Numbered from the stretch's first letter, positions 51,910-61,638 are shown. The stretch: DNA of 64,000 nt from Paraglaciecola arctica BSs20135 (GCF_000314995.1 NZ_BAEO01000007.1:62001-126000), one strand, 5' to 3'. The notes: generated by a model not told the origin, from the sequence alone. Numbers and translations: made by a program.

Positions 51910-52629
51910 TTAACGCTTGGTATTCCAAGTTGTATGTCTACGACGGATCACTAGCCCAAATAATCCTAATGCCATCAATAAGGCACTAGCAGGCGCTGAA
52001 ACTTCATTTACCGGGGCAATGGCGCGTACCAATGCAACGCCATAATATTCTGATGGACCGAATGCTCCCCCTTGGGTATCGCTAAGTAACCTTGCGTATC
52101 CGTTTACTTTGGTATAGTCCGGGTAATCGTCAACGGTATAATCACTGCGAAGCTCTGCAACGTTAGTCTTTCCGTCAGAGTCTGTGTCTAGTCCAAAAAA
52201 TGCGCCAGTGGCATCGACAGGATCTGAAGGAAGTGAAGGATCGCCCCCATATAAAAAGCTAATGCTGAATAAGGTTAAAAACTGTTCAATCGGGTCGCTA
52301 TTGATATCATCTCCCGAGTTCCATGGCGTCACTTGGGTTTGTGATGTATTTTCATTGTCGTCCCAAGGCGTGCTTGCGCCAAAACCAAAGGCATTGAACA
52401 ATCCTGCCATGTGCACATTGGAAGCAACGCCCCAGCCCTGTGAGGCATAAATTGCTAATGCGGAATCAATAGACAGACCTCTTGTTTCATCCCACTGTAA
52501 CCATTCCAAACCGCCGCTGGTGACAATGTTAGTAGCTTCATCGAGGGTATAGTCGTTGTAAGTAACCAATGCAGCATTAGCAAAACTACATGTGCATAAT
52601 AAACCTAAGCCAAGCAGTACTTTTTTCAT
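51910..52629 (-). CDS. Exported PEP-CTERM protein 3
   Basis: A 239-residue protein with a signal peptide ending near F-A-N-A-A. A domain with Y-T-L-D-E-A-T-N-I-V-T-S-G-G-L-E-W-L-Q-W resembles the PEP-CTERM-associated domain with repeated W-L-Q-W. The C-terminal signal is S-A-P-A-S-A-L-L-M-A-L-G-L-F-G-L then R-R-R. The sorting helices of proteins 2 and 3 are almost the same, which suggests one sortase. The shared motif is 141 bases upstream (52770). Confidence 0.87.
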   Translation of the reverse strand: MKKVLLGLGLLCTCSFANAALVTYNDYTLDEATNIVTSGGLEWLQWDETRGLSIDSALAIYASQGWGVASNVHMAGLFNAFGFGASTPWDDNENTSQTQVTPWNSGDDINSDPIEQFLTLFSISFLYGGDPSLPSDPVDATGAFFGLDTDSDGKTNVAELRSDYTVDDYPDYTKVNGYARLLSDTQGGAFGPSEYYGVALVRAIAPVNEVSAPASALLMALGLFGLVIRRRHTTWNTKR

Positions 52630-52769
52630 CCGTTTTACCTATATATTGAGGACTTGATAATTGTTGAAGGTTGTAATGACAGTTGTCGACATAGCAACAA
52701 CAATCAAACCAATATTTAGATTTCAAGAGTAAGTTTTGAGCGGATGATAACTATTTCAAAATCAAGCCA

Positions 52770-52787
52770 CTATCCGATTTTCGCAAA
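52770..52787 (-). promoter_or_regulatory. Shared regulatory motif, site 2 (PEP-CTERM protein 3)
   Basis: Identical 18-base motif; TTAAAT follows 25 bases after its start. It lies between the minus-strand gene at 52629 and the 3' end of the histidine kinase gene. Confidence 0.78.
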
Positions 52788-52920
52788 ACTGAAATTAAAT
52801 CACGGGCATTTTTATTGATTTTTCAAAGAATGCCTATCAACCGAAAGGATGATTTTGAGGTAGAGAATTATAATTTTAGTAAGGTTTGAATTTTGTATAT
52901 TTGTGTTATTTAGACGTTTT

Positions 52921-54654
52921 CTAATGAATAAGATGACTCATAGCTATGCGTAATTGTGCGGGTTTAATCGGTTTGGTTAGCCTGACTTGTTTGGCTGCAT
53001 TGATTTCAGCGATGACGTCGTTACCTGTATCGCCGGTCAAAATTATCCCAGGAATATCACCGACTTGTTGTTGAATAAGCTTTATCAGTTCACAACCATT
53101 TATGTCACCCGGCATTCTATAATCTGCAAGTATAATGTCTGGTTGGTAACCGTCTTGAATAAGTTTGAGAGCTTTCTTAGTGGAATCGGCGCTGGTGGCG
53201 TGGCTCCCCCAACTGACAATAATGTTTTCCATGGCTTGTAAAATCTGTACTTCGTTGTCGATGACCATCACTTTTAAATTATTGAGTTTGTCTTTTAGTG
53301 CTGGATGCGAGGGCTTATGTTTATTTTGCTCAGTTTGTTTGCCTTTGGGAAGTACAACAATAAACTCCGTTCCTTTGCCTAATTTTGTTGTAAAGCTGAG
53401 TTGGTAATTAAGCCTTTGAGATATTCTTTTTACAATCGCCAACCCAAGGCCAAGCCCTTTATTTCTATCGCGTTCTGGGTTGTTTAATTGATAAAACTCG
53501 TTAAATATTTGTTCTTTATCTGCTTGTGGTATGCCGATGCCCGTATCGCGGATATGCAGCTGTAAATTGTTATTATTCTGGGTGCAATGAATGTTAATTT
53601 CACCCTGTTTAGTATAACGAATCGCATTCGATAAGAGGTTACGTATGACTTGTTCAAGAAGAACGGGGTCGGTATAAACAAAATGCTCGCAATCTTTTAT
53701 CACTAGTTTTAGCTGTTTATTTGCCGCTTGGATTGAATACTGCTCAATCCATTTAGACATGAGTAGCGCAAGTGAAAAATTGCTGTTGCTTATGCGTAAC
53801 GTATTTGAGTCAATTTGGGTGATATCGAGTAACGCATTGAAAAGTTCATCTAAAGAATCCAGTCCGTGTCGAATATGCATGAGATCGCTTTTTTGATCGT
53901 TGGTTGTTATTTTTTGCTCTAAGGTTTCTACAAATAAATTAACCGCATGTAATGGCTGGCGAAGATCGTGACTGGCTGCAGCGAGAAACCTCGATTTATC
54001 AATGTTGGCCTTGTTGGCCGTTTCGGTTTGTTTTTTTAAGTCTGTGACGAGGTCGATATTTTGGTACTTCAATTCGAGAGAGTTATTAATAACACGATGC
54101 ATATTGCGGCTAAACACAAAACTTATAGCCATATAAATGAGAATGCCAAAACAAGACCACATATAAAGTAGACTATCTTGCAAAAACATCATGATAACAA
54201 TGGGCGCACTAGCCGGGAAAGCAAAGGCGGCATGGGTTAAAGGCCTAGATGATAGTGCAATCATGCTAGCCCCAATCACCACTATCAGTGTGAGTAGAAT
54301 GGCGGTAAAGGTTTCTAATAATTCAGGTCGAAAAAATAACAATGCGACGCTGCCCCAGAGCAGTCCTGCAATTAATGCGGTTATTGTATACGCTTTGCCT
54401 TGACGATAAATTTGCTCGATAGATGCGTTTTTACTATCGAATGAGCGTTGGTGTATCCATCGCGCAAACGTCAGTAAATAGATGCTGCCAACCCAAGATA
54501 ATATTTTGAAGGGGGACTCACTGTCCCAAAGTACACTCGCAAGTGGAATACAGCCTATTGCGTTGCCAATTAAAGTAACTGGCATATTATCGTGAACAAT
54601 TAAAATTTTATCGGCAATGATCCTATCTGTATGAGAGTTTTCTGTTGTTATGAT
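52921..54654 (-). CDS. Hybrid sensor histidine kinase/response regulator
   Basis: From the N-terminus: about six membrane helices (residues 1-170), a HisKA domain with phospho-acceptor S-H-D-L-R-Q-P, an HATPase with N-L-L-S-N-A-I-R-Y, D-T-G-I-G-I-P and G-L-G-L-G-L-A, and a C-terminal receiver with phospho-Asp in I-L-A-D-Y-R-M-P. The first ATG is at 54585 and has no ribosome-binding site. The frame is open upstream and encodes R-I-I-A-D-K-I-L-I-V-H-D-N, as in relatives, back to an ATC at 54654 with GGAG 8 bases upstream. The start may therefore be non-AUG. No His-phosphotransfer domain is present; it probably pairs with the NarL-type regulator just upstream. Confidence 0.85.
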   Translation of the reverse strand: MITTENSHTDRIIADKILIVHDNMPVTLIGNAIGCIPLASVLWDSESPFKILSWVGSIYLLTFARWIHQRSFDSKNASIEQIYRQGKAYTITALIAGLLWGSVALLFFRPELLETFTAILLTLIVVIGASMIALSSRPLTHAAFAFPASAPIVIMMFLQDSLLYMWSCFGILIYMAISFVFSRNMHRVINNSLELKYQNIDLVTDLKKQTETANKANIDKSRFLAAASHDLRQPLHAVNLFVETLEQKITTNDQKSDLMHIRHGLDSLDELFNALLDITQIDSNTLRISNSNFSLALLMSKWIEQYSIQAANKQLKLVIKDCEHFVYTDPVLLEQVIRNLLSNAIRYTKQGEINIHCTQNNNNLQLHIRDTGIGIPQADKEQIFNEFYQLNNPERDRNKGLGLGLAIVKRISQRLNYQLSFTTKLGKGTEFIVVLPKGKQTEQNKHKPSHPALKDKLNNLKVMVIDNEVQILQAMENIIVSWGSHATSADSTKKALKLIQDGYQPDIILADYRMPGDINGCELIKLIQQQVGDIPGIILTGDTGNDVIAEINAAKQVRLTKPIKPAQLRIAMSHLIH

Positions 54655-54718
54655 GGTAAATACTCCATAAAACCAATGTTATGTAAGCGTGTTAGAGCGG
54701 TACTAAAACAAAAATAAA

Positions 54719-55342
54719 TTAGTCTAACCCCAGTTGTTGTGCTTTTTTAATGGCTTCTGTTCTGCTTTGGGTGCCCAGAGCTTGAAAAATGGCTACTATA
54801 TGCGTTTTGACTGTGGCCAGACTCAGAAATAGCTGCTCGGCAATCGCCTTATTTGACAAGCCGTGACGTATCAAGCGCAACACTTCTAATTGTCTAATAG
54901 TCAGATTATGTTGGCTAGCCCAATCAGTAGATGTTGAATTGAGAGTATTTGACTGGTTATTATTGCTCGGTTTCACAATTTCGCCTCGTAGCACCGATTC
55001 AATGGCATGTTGTATTTGTTTGCCATTAGATGACTTAGAAACAAACCCCATTGCCCCTAATTCAAGGGTTTTATCCACATCCCATGGATCTTCAGATGCA
55101 GTCACCATAATGATGGGCGTTAAACACAGTGATTTGGACAATTCTTCAAGTAGGCTAAACCCATCAATTCCGGGTAACCGCAGATCAATCAATGCCACGT
55201 CATAGGCATTATTCGACAGTTTCTCCAGTGCCTGATGCCCATTACTCACACACTCGAATTCGACATCCGAGAATATGTTTTTCAAAACTGACCGTATCCC
55301 TTCAAGAAATAGGTGATGGTCATCTGCAAGTAATACTTTCAT
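54719..55342 (-). CDS. NarL/FixJ-type response regulator
   Basis: A 207-residue response regulator from ATG 55342. The receiver domain has the acidic pair D-D near the N-terminus (L-L-A-D-D-H-H) and phospho-Asp in V-A-L-I-D-L-R-L-P-G, then T-A-S-E and a Lys in V-S-K-S. The LuxR helix-turn-helix (last 65 residues) has L-T-I-R-Q-L-E-V-L-R-L-I and N-K-A-I-A-E-Q-L-F-L-S-L-A-T-V-K-T-H. It is upstream of the hybrid kinase on the same strand. The shared motif at 55513 lies about 170 bases before its start, which suggests autoregulation. Confidence 0.9.
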   Translation of the reverse strand: MKVLLADDHHLFLEGIRSVLKNIFSDVEFECVSNGHQALEKLSNNAYDVALIDLRLPGIDGFSLLEELSKSLCLTPIIMVTASEDPWDVDKTLELGAMGFVSKSSNGKQIQHAIESVLRGEIVKPSNNNQSNTLNSTSTDWASQHNLTIRQLEVLRLIRHGLSNKAIAEQLFLSLATVKTHIVAIFQALGTQSRTEAIKKAQQLGLD

Positions 55343-55512
55343 GGAGCCTGAGTATGGCATTAATAAAATCCAGAATAAAATCAACCTTTTGATTGATGTT
55401 GCTTTAGATGAATTATCTGTAAATTATGAGTCGCTCAACATAGTCAGTCCTCTTAATTAATTAAATGGGAGGATACTTTAGTTTTAAGAATATAAGACCT
55501 TAAATCTAAGGG

Positions 55513-55530
55513 CTATCCGATTTTCGCAAA
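55513..55530 (-). promoter_or_regulatory. Shared regulatory motif, site 3 (response regulator)
   Basis: Identical 18-base motif in the divergent region between the response regulator (start 55342) and the AraC gene (start 55660). TTAAAT follows 26 bases after its start. Orientation relative to the minus-strand gene is the same as at the other two sites. Confidence 0.78.
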
Positions 55531-55659
55531 AAAGGAATTTAAATTTTGGAGGGGTTAACTCTTGCGTAAAAGGGAGAGGGGGTAGTCTTTACATTATTGT
55601 AGGTTGTCAATTCCTGCATTGGGAAGTCATTATGAATTTATGTTGTATCAGTGGTGATT

Positions 55660-56631
55660 ATGCTTAAGCAAAGTACTCTTTTTCGCAAACTACCTTTATT
55701 TGATGCATGTGAACAGCAGTCGGCACAAAATTGGTTACCATTAGAGATAACTCAACTTTCGGCTGGCCCATATCAAGGTCAATTACGTGAAATTCAACAT
55801 CATGATGTCAGTGTGTTTTTTGAACAGCAAAACTGCATGGTTCATAAACGAGGCATAATGGTTGACCCATTTTGTACCGTTTCTTTTGCTCGCTCGACTA
55901 ACGCACAAGTACGTCTCTCTGAATATGATTCACAAGATAACTCTTTGTTTTTTATTCCCAGTGAAAGTGAGGTGGATGTTCAAGTTGCTGGTGATGTTGA
56001 AACTGTGTATTTTCGGTTTAATCAAGCAAAGTTTCTTGAGCGAGCAAGAGCTATCTCACCGCAATACTGGGCGACAGTGCCAGACAGTGCCTTGATTTTT
56101 GAATCACCTCTTAGAAAATCATTGGAGGTCTTTTCACATCACCTTTATTCACATCCTTTATTTCAATCTGATGCTGAGGTGACCAATGATAATCAAGGGC
56201 TGTGTTCATTTATTATGGACAGATTGTTATTAGCATTAGATGAGTCATCTGTTAATCATGATGTCCGTCAAGATTTGATAGCGCGGTACCGCGCTAAAGA
56301 ACGAGTTAATCAAGCATTAGACTATATCCATGGAGTGCTTGAAAATGAAGGTTGCCCCAGTATTGTGGATATATGTGTTGAAATGAACATAAGTCAGCGC
56401 AATCTACAGTACAGTTTTAAAAAGATATTAGGCTTCACGCCTAATGTTTATCTCTATCATCTTCGACTAAATCGTGCTCGTGCCCAACTGATAAAAGCTG
56501 ATAACAATAATATCACGGTGACTCAGGTTGCAATGTATTGGCAGTTTTGGCATTTAGGGCGATTTTCTAATGACTATCTAAGGTTATTTGGTGAATTACC
56601 TTCTGTTACTTTATCCAGAGTACTCACTTAA
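55660..56631 (+). CDS. AraC-family transcriptional regulator (EutR-like architecture)
   Basis: About 323 residues from ATG 55660 (a GTG at 55651 is also possible). An N-terminal AraC-binding-like sensor (residues 15-170) is followed by an AraC helix-turn-helix (last 100 residues) with I-V-D-I-C-V-E-M-N-I-S-Q-R-N-L-Q-Y-S-F-K-K and G-F-T-P-N-V-Y-L. The second helix-turn-helix has V-A-M-Y-W-Q-F-W-H-L-G-R-F-S-N-D-Y, the EutR-type signature W-x-F-x-H-x-G-x-F. Its ligand is unknown. It is divergent from the two-component genes. Confidence 0.88.
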   Translation: MLKQSTLFRKLPLFDACEQQSAQNWLPLEITQLSAGPYQGQLREIQHHDVSVFFEQQNCMVHKRGIMVDPFCTVSFARSTNAQVRLSEYDSQDNSLFFIPSESEVDVQVAGDVETVYFRFNQAKFLERARAISPQYWATVPDSALIFESPLRKSLEVFSHHLYSHPLFQSDAEVTNDNQGLCSFIMDRLLLALDESSVNHDVRQDLIARYRAKERVNQALDYIHGVLENEGCPSIVDICVEMNISQRNLQYSFKKILGFTPNVYLYHLRLNRARAQLIKADNNNITVTQVAMYWQFWHLGRFSNDYLRLFGELPSVTLSRVLT

Positions 56632-56891
56632 ACTCATGCCAAGAATTTTTATCTAAACAAATTAGTAAGCTAGTTATTTTAAAATAGCAGATGCCCTTCA
56701 GTGATAATAAACCAAGTCATTCTTTCAAACTTATAACAATATGCTTATTTTGTTCCCTAGGCATATAGGTATAGCGGGGGATTGAGAAAATTTTCTTTTA
56801 GGCAGTACAAAATATTTGGTGAATATCAAACAAGGGTATAACCTGTTGTTAACATTTGCTTGATTGTATTAACGTGGAGAACATATTTAAA

Positions 56892-57077
56892 ATGCCAAAA
56901 ACCAATTTATGGAATGTATTTAAAAGTGTCGCAGCCAGTGTATTGGGTGTGCAAAGTGACGCCAATTATAAAAGTGATTTTCAGCAATCTTCTTTTGTAC
57001 CTTTTGCCATAGTTGGGGTTGTGTTTGTTTTGGGTTTGATTGGCATCTTGATTTTGATTGTGAATCTGGTGCTGTGA
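56892..57077 (+). CDS. DUF2970-family small membrane protein
   Basis: About 61 residues from ATG 56892 (GTGGAGAA upstream). The N-terminal V-F-K-S-V-A-A-S-V-L-G-V-Q-S and the single membrane helix with P-F-A-I-V-G-V-V-F at residues about 36-58 match DUF2970. Function unknown; common in gammaproteobacteria. Confidence 0.85.
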   Translation: MPKTNLWNVFKSVAASVLGVQSDANYKSDFQQSSFVPFAIVGVVFVLGLIGILILIVNLVL

Positions 57078-57285
57078 TGTATAGCGTTGCTGGACGTATT
57101 GGCCAATTTCAAAAGAACTCATCTTTGCCTAAAACACCTGTCTAATTGGCTGTGACGTGCGACAGAATGTTCTTTCATTCTATTTTTATAGAATCAAATG
57201 TAATTGTTGGTATTTCATACAAGTCTGCCGATACATAGGTATCGAGCCTAGGCATCATATTTAATCTTTCAAAAGAGTCAATTTT

Positions 57286-58646
57286 ATGAATAAAACCAAC
57301 AAAATATTTACCTATCTTTTTTGTGCTCTATTTTTAGAAAGTTTGTTGCTTGCATTCTTTTTTGATTCATATATTTCGGCTTTAGTGATTGGATTTCCGG
57401 CTTTACTAGTGCCCTTATATTTTAATAGAACTGCTCCGTTGGCCGCCATTACTAGGCATGTGTCTGCAATGGCGACTATGATATTTGCCGCCTTACATAT
57501 ACATCAAACCAATGGGCTCATTGAAGTACATTTTGAAATTTTCATTTTGTTGGCTTTTTTAATTATTTATCAAGATTGGCGTTTACCACAGTGATCATTC
57601 ATGCGGTGTACGCTATTACAGAAGGTGTTGTAGCAGGCTATATGGCAAAATCCATGGCAGATGAGTGTAAAGCCGGAGAAGAATTAGCACTAGTAGCAAA
57701 AGAGTTGATGGCAGATCAAAGTGCAATAGATTTAAGTATAAAAACTAATGCAGGGGACAATAGCACCTTAATTTCATTTAACGAGTTGTTGGGGCTTTTA
57801 TTTAAGGTTATTAGCAATGTTAAGGAACAAGTGGTTGAGTTAAACGCTAACTCAAATACCTTAATAAACACAAAATTAGAACTGGAAAAGTCTTCTTCAC
57901 AACGTCAACTTGAAACCGATGTAATTGCCACATCTGCCGAAGAAATGGCTGTGACAGTAGCCTCAATAGCTAAAGATACCAGCAACTTAAGTGATCAAAT
58001 GAAAGAAGCTAATGATTATACTCAAGCTGCAAATGAAGATATTCTTTGTATCAATGTTCAAAATGAAGCCTTAACTACGGCCTTAGAAAAAACCAATGTG
58101 CAAGTGACTGAGTTGGTTAGCTCCACTGAGGCGATTTCAAATGTATTGTCAGAAATTGCCAGTATCGCTGAACAAACAAATTTATTGGCGCTTAACGCAG
58201 CTATTGAAGCTGCAAGGGCCGGAGAGCACGGAAGAGGGTTTGCTGTGGTAGCTGATGAGGTCCGTGCATTGGCCACTCGTACTAAAGACAGTACCAATAA
58301 AATTGGTGGCACACTTTCGTTATTGCAAGGGTATTCACAATCAGCGACAGAATCTATGGCTGATAGCATAGAAATTGTGCAATCAGTTATTGAAAGCGCC
58401 CATAAAGCTCAGCAACAAATAGCTCAGGCCACGAGTTTAGTTGATCAAGCTAGTTCCATATCTATCAATGTGGCGGCAGCTGTAGAGCAACAATCAGTCA
58501 CAACTGACGGGATTGCAAAAAGTGCAGAAACCTTAAGAGGTACTGTACAAACGGATATTGAAAAAGTTAATAATTTAGGGATTGAAGCCTCAAAAGTTAG
58601 TCAAACTGCAGCTGAGATGGAACAAAAAATTGCTCGCTTTAAATAG
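57286..58646 (+). pseudogene. Methyl-accepting chemotaxis protein, broken by internal deletion and frameshift
   Basis: The first part (57286-57594) encodes about 100 residues with three or four membrane helices of a known MCP type (the [11 protein letters not shown] segment followed by Y-Q-D-W-R). It stops shortly after D-W-R-L-P. The second part, in another frame from about 57576, continues [12 protein letters not shown], then a full signalling domain: A-E-E-M-A-V-T-V near 57940, the hairpin tip [19 protein letters not shown], and V-A-D-E-V-R-A-L-A. In intact relatives about 35 residues with two membrane helices lie between, so a deletion of about 110 bases shifted the frame. Confidence 0.82.
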
Positions 58647-59184
58647 CAAACTCAAAAAACGTCACCTTACTATTGTTGTTGTTTGGATACTTTTTACTGT
58701 TTTAGCCTTTGCCTACTTTACAAAACAAAGGTTAGTAAACTTTGATATTGATAATAAGTTGCAAGGAGTTGATCATCTTCAACTGGCAAATTATTTACAA
58801 AATTATACCTCTAGCGAAACTATAGGTTTAGGGAATGGATTAGATAGTGGTTTAGGAAATCGAGTGATACATTTTTCTAAACCTAATTGTGCTTGTCAAC
58901 AATTTAGCCAGGAGCATATTTCAGCTCTTAACAAAATGGCCGAAGCTAATCAGTTTAATGTTGTTAATGTGGTGGTTGAGCAAGATGATCTTATCCCCGC
59001 CACACCTTCGGTTGCCATATTAGATGGCAATGGCGATGTTATTTATTATGGCCCTTATGGACAAGGTCTAGGTTGTTCTCAGACTTCTGGTTTTGCACAA
59101 ACTATGCTTAACAATTTTGTAAAAGGTTTTTCAGCAAATATTATCATTAGGGAAGCAAAAGGTTGTTATTGCCACCTTGGATAA
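58630..59184 (+). CDS. DUF6436-like membrane-anchored thioredoxin-fold protein
   Basis: About 184 residues from TTG 58630; a start at TTG 58582 would overlap the MCP frame by 65 bases. One membrane helix ([16 protein letters not shown]) is followed by a periplasmic domain with a C-x-C motif (N-C-A-C-Q-Q) near residue 90 and [10 protein letters not shown], consistent with a thioredoxin-like fold. The two closing Cys (G-C-Y-C) are near the end. A redox or metal role is inference. It overlaps the MCP 3' end. Confidence 0.72.
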   Translation: MLALNSKLKKRHLTIVVVWILFTVLAFAYFTKQRLVNFDIDNKLQGVDHLQLANYLQNYTSSETIGLGNGLDSGLGNRVIHFSKPNCACQQFSQEHISALNKMAEANQFNVVNVVVEQDDLIPATPSVAILDGNGDVIYYGPYGQGLGCSQTSGFAQTMLNNFVKGFSANIIIREAKGCYCHLG

Positions 59185-59209
59185 TGTGCTTCAATAATGT
59201 TTAAGATGT

Positions 59210-59899
59210 TTATATTTGACTCAATTTTTCCAGAGCTAACCGATTTAGTATCACTATTTTCCCATAACGTAGCTTAATGACTTGTTCTGTTTGTAGGCTT
59301 TGCAAAATCTTGTTCACTGTTTGTCTTGAACTGTGAATAAGCTGCGCTAGTGCATCTTGCGAAATCGACAGCTCGTTTGTCATAGTGTGTTGTTGCTCTT
59401 CCAAGCCCTTGTGTAACAAACTTAACCTTTTGCACAATTGCCCTTTTAAGGATAAACAGCCGGTTTCGTCTATTAGGCTGAATGTAGCCCGTACCCGCTG
59501 ACACAACAATCGCATAATGTGAATTTGCCATTGGTTATCTTCGCTTAATAAAAAATCAAAAACGGCTTTAGGGCACATAAGTAAGGTGGTGGCGCCTTCT
59601 GCATGTGCATCGTGGGTGCGCGGTTGACCGTCTATCAAAGATATTTCACCAAACCAATTTCCAGGCTGGATCCAAGTAAGCACAAGTTCCTTGCCTTCTA
59701 GAGTAAAATTACTGGCGCGAATTAGCCCTGTTAACACACAATAAAATCCATCTGCCATGTCGTTTTTTTGATGTAATATCTGTTTGTCATTTAGGTGTTT
59801 TATTTTGCATTTTTGTTGTAATTGCTTGGCTAAATTTTCAGGCAAAGAGGCAAACCAAGGATTTTGTTTGAGTATGTAATTTACTTCAGCGCTTTGCAT
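59210..59899 (-). CDS. Crp/Fnr-family transcriptional regulator
   Basis: A 229-residue regulator. The cyclic-nucleotide-binding beta-roll spans residues about 15-130 (G-F-Y-C-V-L-T-G-L near 52 and P-G-N-W-F-G-E-I-S-L-I-D-G near 78-90). The HTH_Crp domain is near 180-215 with S-Q-D-A-L-A-Q-L-I-H-S-S-R-Q-T-V-N-K-I-L. There is no N-terminal Cys cluster, so it is not an Fnr iron-sulfur sensor. It is divergent from an aldolase-like gene. Confidence 0.9.
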   Translation of the reverse strand: MQSAEVNYILKQNPWFASLPENLAKQLQQKCKIKHLNDKQILHQKNDMADGFYCVLTGLIRASNFTLEGKELVLTWIQPGNWFGEISLIDGQPRTHDAHAEGATTLLMCPKAVFDFLLSEDNQWQIHIMRLLCQRVRATFSLIDETGCLSLKGQLCKRLSLLHKGLEEQQHTMTNELSISQDALAQLIHSSRQTVNKILQSLQTEQVIKLRYGKIVILNRLALEKLSQI

Positions 59900-59988
59900 A
59901 AAAATTTTCCAATTGTCACATTGACGACAGTTTGTATTCTGCTCAGTAGATTAAGCTAGTGCAACTAAAATTTAGTCGAGAAATTGAT

Positions 59989-60744
59989 ATGACCTCATCA
60001 GTAAAACAACAAGTTAGTGAGCAAGAATGGCAAACCCGAGTTGATTTAGCTGCCTGTTATCGCGCAGTGGCTATGTTCGGCTGGGATGATCTAGTGTTTA
60101 CCCATATATCAGCCCGTGTGCCTGGGCCTGAACATCATTTTTTAATTAATCCTTACGGTTTTATGTTTGAAGAAATTACCGCTTCTAGTTTGGTTAAAAT
60201 CGACTTGCAAGGTAATAAGGTGATGGACTCGGATTACGATATTAATCCAGCTGGATTTACCATTCATAGTGCTGTGCATGAAGCCCGTGATGATGCCAAA
60301 TGTGTGCTTCACTTGCATACTGCTGCGGGTATAGCCGTGTCTGCGAGTAAACAAGGTTTGTTACCTCTTAGTCAACAATCATTGTTTCCACTTTCGTCAT
60401 TGTCTTACCATGATTATGAAGGTGTGGCTCTTAATCCAGATGAAAAATCACGTCTTGTGGCTGATTTAGGTGAAACCAATTTTATGATTTTGCGTAATCA
60501 TGGGCTGTTAACTTGTGCAGATACTATTGAGGATGCGTTTGTGTATATGTATTTTCTGGAATGTGCTTGCCAAATTCAGCTTAAAGCGCAAGCCAGTGGC
60601 CAAGAATTGATCCTTATTCCGTCGCAGATTTTGGCAGGTATTCAGGCACAAGCTAAACAGGTGACACGTTCAGCTGGTGGGGGCTTAGCATGGCCGGGAA
60701 TATTACGTAAATTAGACCGTAAAAATCCTGGATATGAGCTGTGA
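59989..60744 (+). CDS. Class II aldolase/adducin-family protein
   Basis: About 251 residues from ATG 59989; an earlier GTG at 59959 adds ten residues of unclear value. Family motifs are present: N-P-Y-G near residue 45, V-L-H-L-H-T near 105 (zinc His pair) and R-N-H-G-L-L near 165 (third His). An acidic residue for catalysis is likely E of the E-E-I-T-A segment. Such enzymes cleave or epimerise sugar phosphates, but some are degradation enzymes for aromatic or amino-acid compounds. It is 3 bases upstream of an alpha/beta hydrolase, so the two are one operon. Confidence 0.85.
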   Translation: MTSSVKQQVSEQEWQTRVDLAACYRAVAMFGWDDLVFTHISARVPGPEHHFLINPYGFMFEEITASSLVKIDLQGNKVMDSDYDINPAGFTIHSAVHEARDDAKCVLHLHTAAGIAVSASKQGLLPLSQQSLFPLSSLSYHDYEGVALNPDEKSRLVADLGETNFMILRNHGLLTCADTIEDAFVYMYFLECACQIQLKAQASGQELILIPSQILAGIQAQAKQVTRSAGGGLAWPGILRKLDRKNPGYEL

Positions 60745-60747
60745 TTT

Positions 60748-61638
60748 TTGACAACGCTTAATTTAGAAAAATACATAAAACATGCTGAATTTAGTGAGTT
60801 GTGCGGCCATCGTATCGCTCACTGGCAATCTGTGGATTTTCAAAAAAGTCATAACAAAGACACTGTTTTATTTATCCATGGTTTTCCAAGTGCTGCTTGG
60901 GATTGGCACTTTCAATGGAAACATTTAGCTGGGCAATACCGCTTACTTTGTTTAGATTTATTAGGTTTTGGTTTATCCGACAAACCCAAAGATCATCAAT
61001 ATAGTTTGTTGGAGCAAGCGGATATTGTGCAGGCGTTATTGAATAAGTTAGGCGTTAAAAATTATCATATTCTTGCACACGACTACGGTGATTCAGTTGC
61101 GCAGGAGTTATTAAGTCGCCAAGAAGCTAAAGATAAAGCCGCTAATATTTTGTCTCTTTGTTTTCTAAATGGCGGCTTATTTGCGTCACATCATAGGCCG
61201 CTATTCGCCCAAAAATTATTGAAGAGTCGACTCGGCGGTTTGGCCAGTCACTTTATGAATAAGGCGAGTCTGAGAAGAGGTTTTAATAAAATATTCGCCC
61301 CTAAAAGTCAGCCGAGCGATTATGAAATTGAGACCTTGTGGCAACTAATCGAACACAATGACGGTAAAAGGGTGTTACCTAAGTTATTAAGCTACATTGA
61401 CGAACGCAGCCAACACACAAAACGTTGGATTGACAGCATGAGCAGCACCGCTGTTCCTTTGTATTTTATCAATGGTGTGCACGATCCCATATCTGGGCAA
61501 CATATGCTTGACCATTATATCGACATTATTCCGAACGCAAGAACAACTGCGTTAGATGTGGGGCATTATCCACAGCTAGAGGCGCCAAAAGAAGTTTTGG
61601 CTTTGTACCAAACCTTTTTGAACGACGTCATAGGTTGA
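60748..61638 (+). CDS. Alpha/beta-fold hydrolase (MEST/epoxide-hydrolase-like)
   Basis: A 296-residue hydrolase starting at TTG 60748, 3 bases after the aldolase-like stop, so translation is coupled. The oxyanion segment is F-I-H-G-F-P-S-A near residue 42-49 and the nucleophile elbow is A-H-D-Y-G-D-S, with Asp as nucleophile as in epoxide hydrolases and haloalkane dehalogenases. The H-D-Y-G-D context is that of the MEST/PEG1 subgroup. A C-terminal G-H-Y-P-Q-L-E-A-P closes the active site. Substrate unknown. Confidence 0.85.
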   Translation: MTTLNLEKYIKHAEFSELCGHRIAHWQSVDFQKSHNKDTVLFIHGFPSAAWDWHFQWKHLAGQYRLLCLDLLGFGLSDKPKDHQYSLLEQADIVQALLNKLGVKNYHILAHDYGDSVAQELLSRQEAKDKAANILSLCFLNGGLFASHHRPLFAQKLLKSRLGGLASHFMNKASLRRGFNKIFAPKSQPSDYEIETLWQLIEHNDGKRVLPKLLSYIDERSQHTKRWIDSMSSTAVPLYFINGVHDPISGQHMLDHYIDIIPNARTTALDVGHYPQLEAPKEVLALYQTFLNDVIG

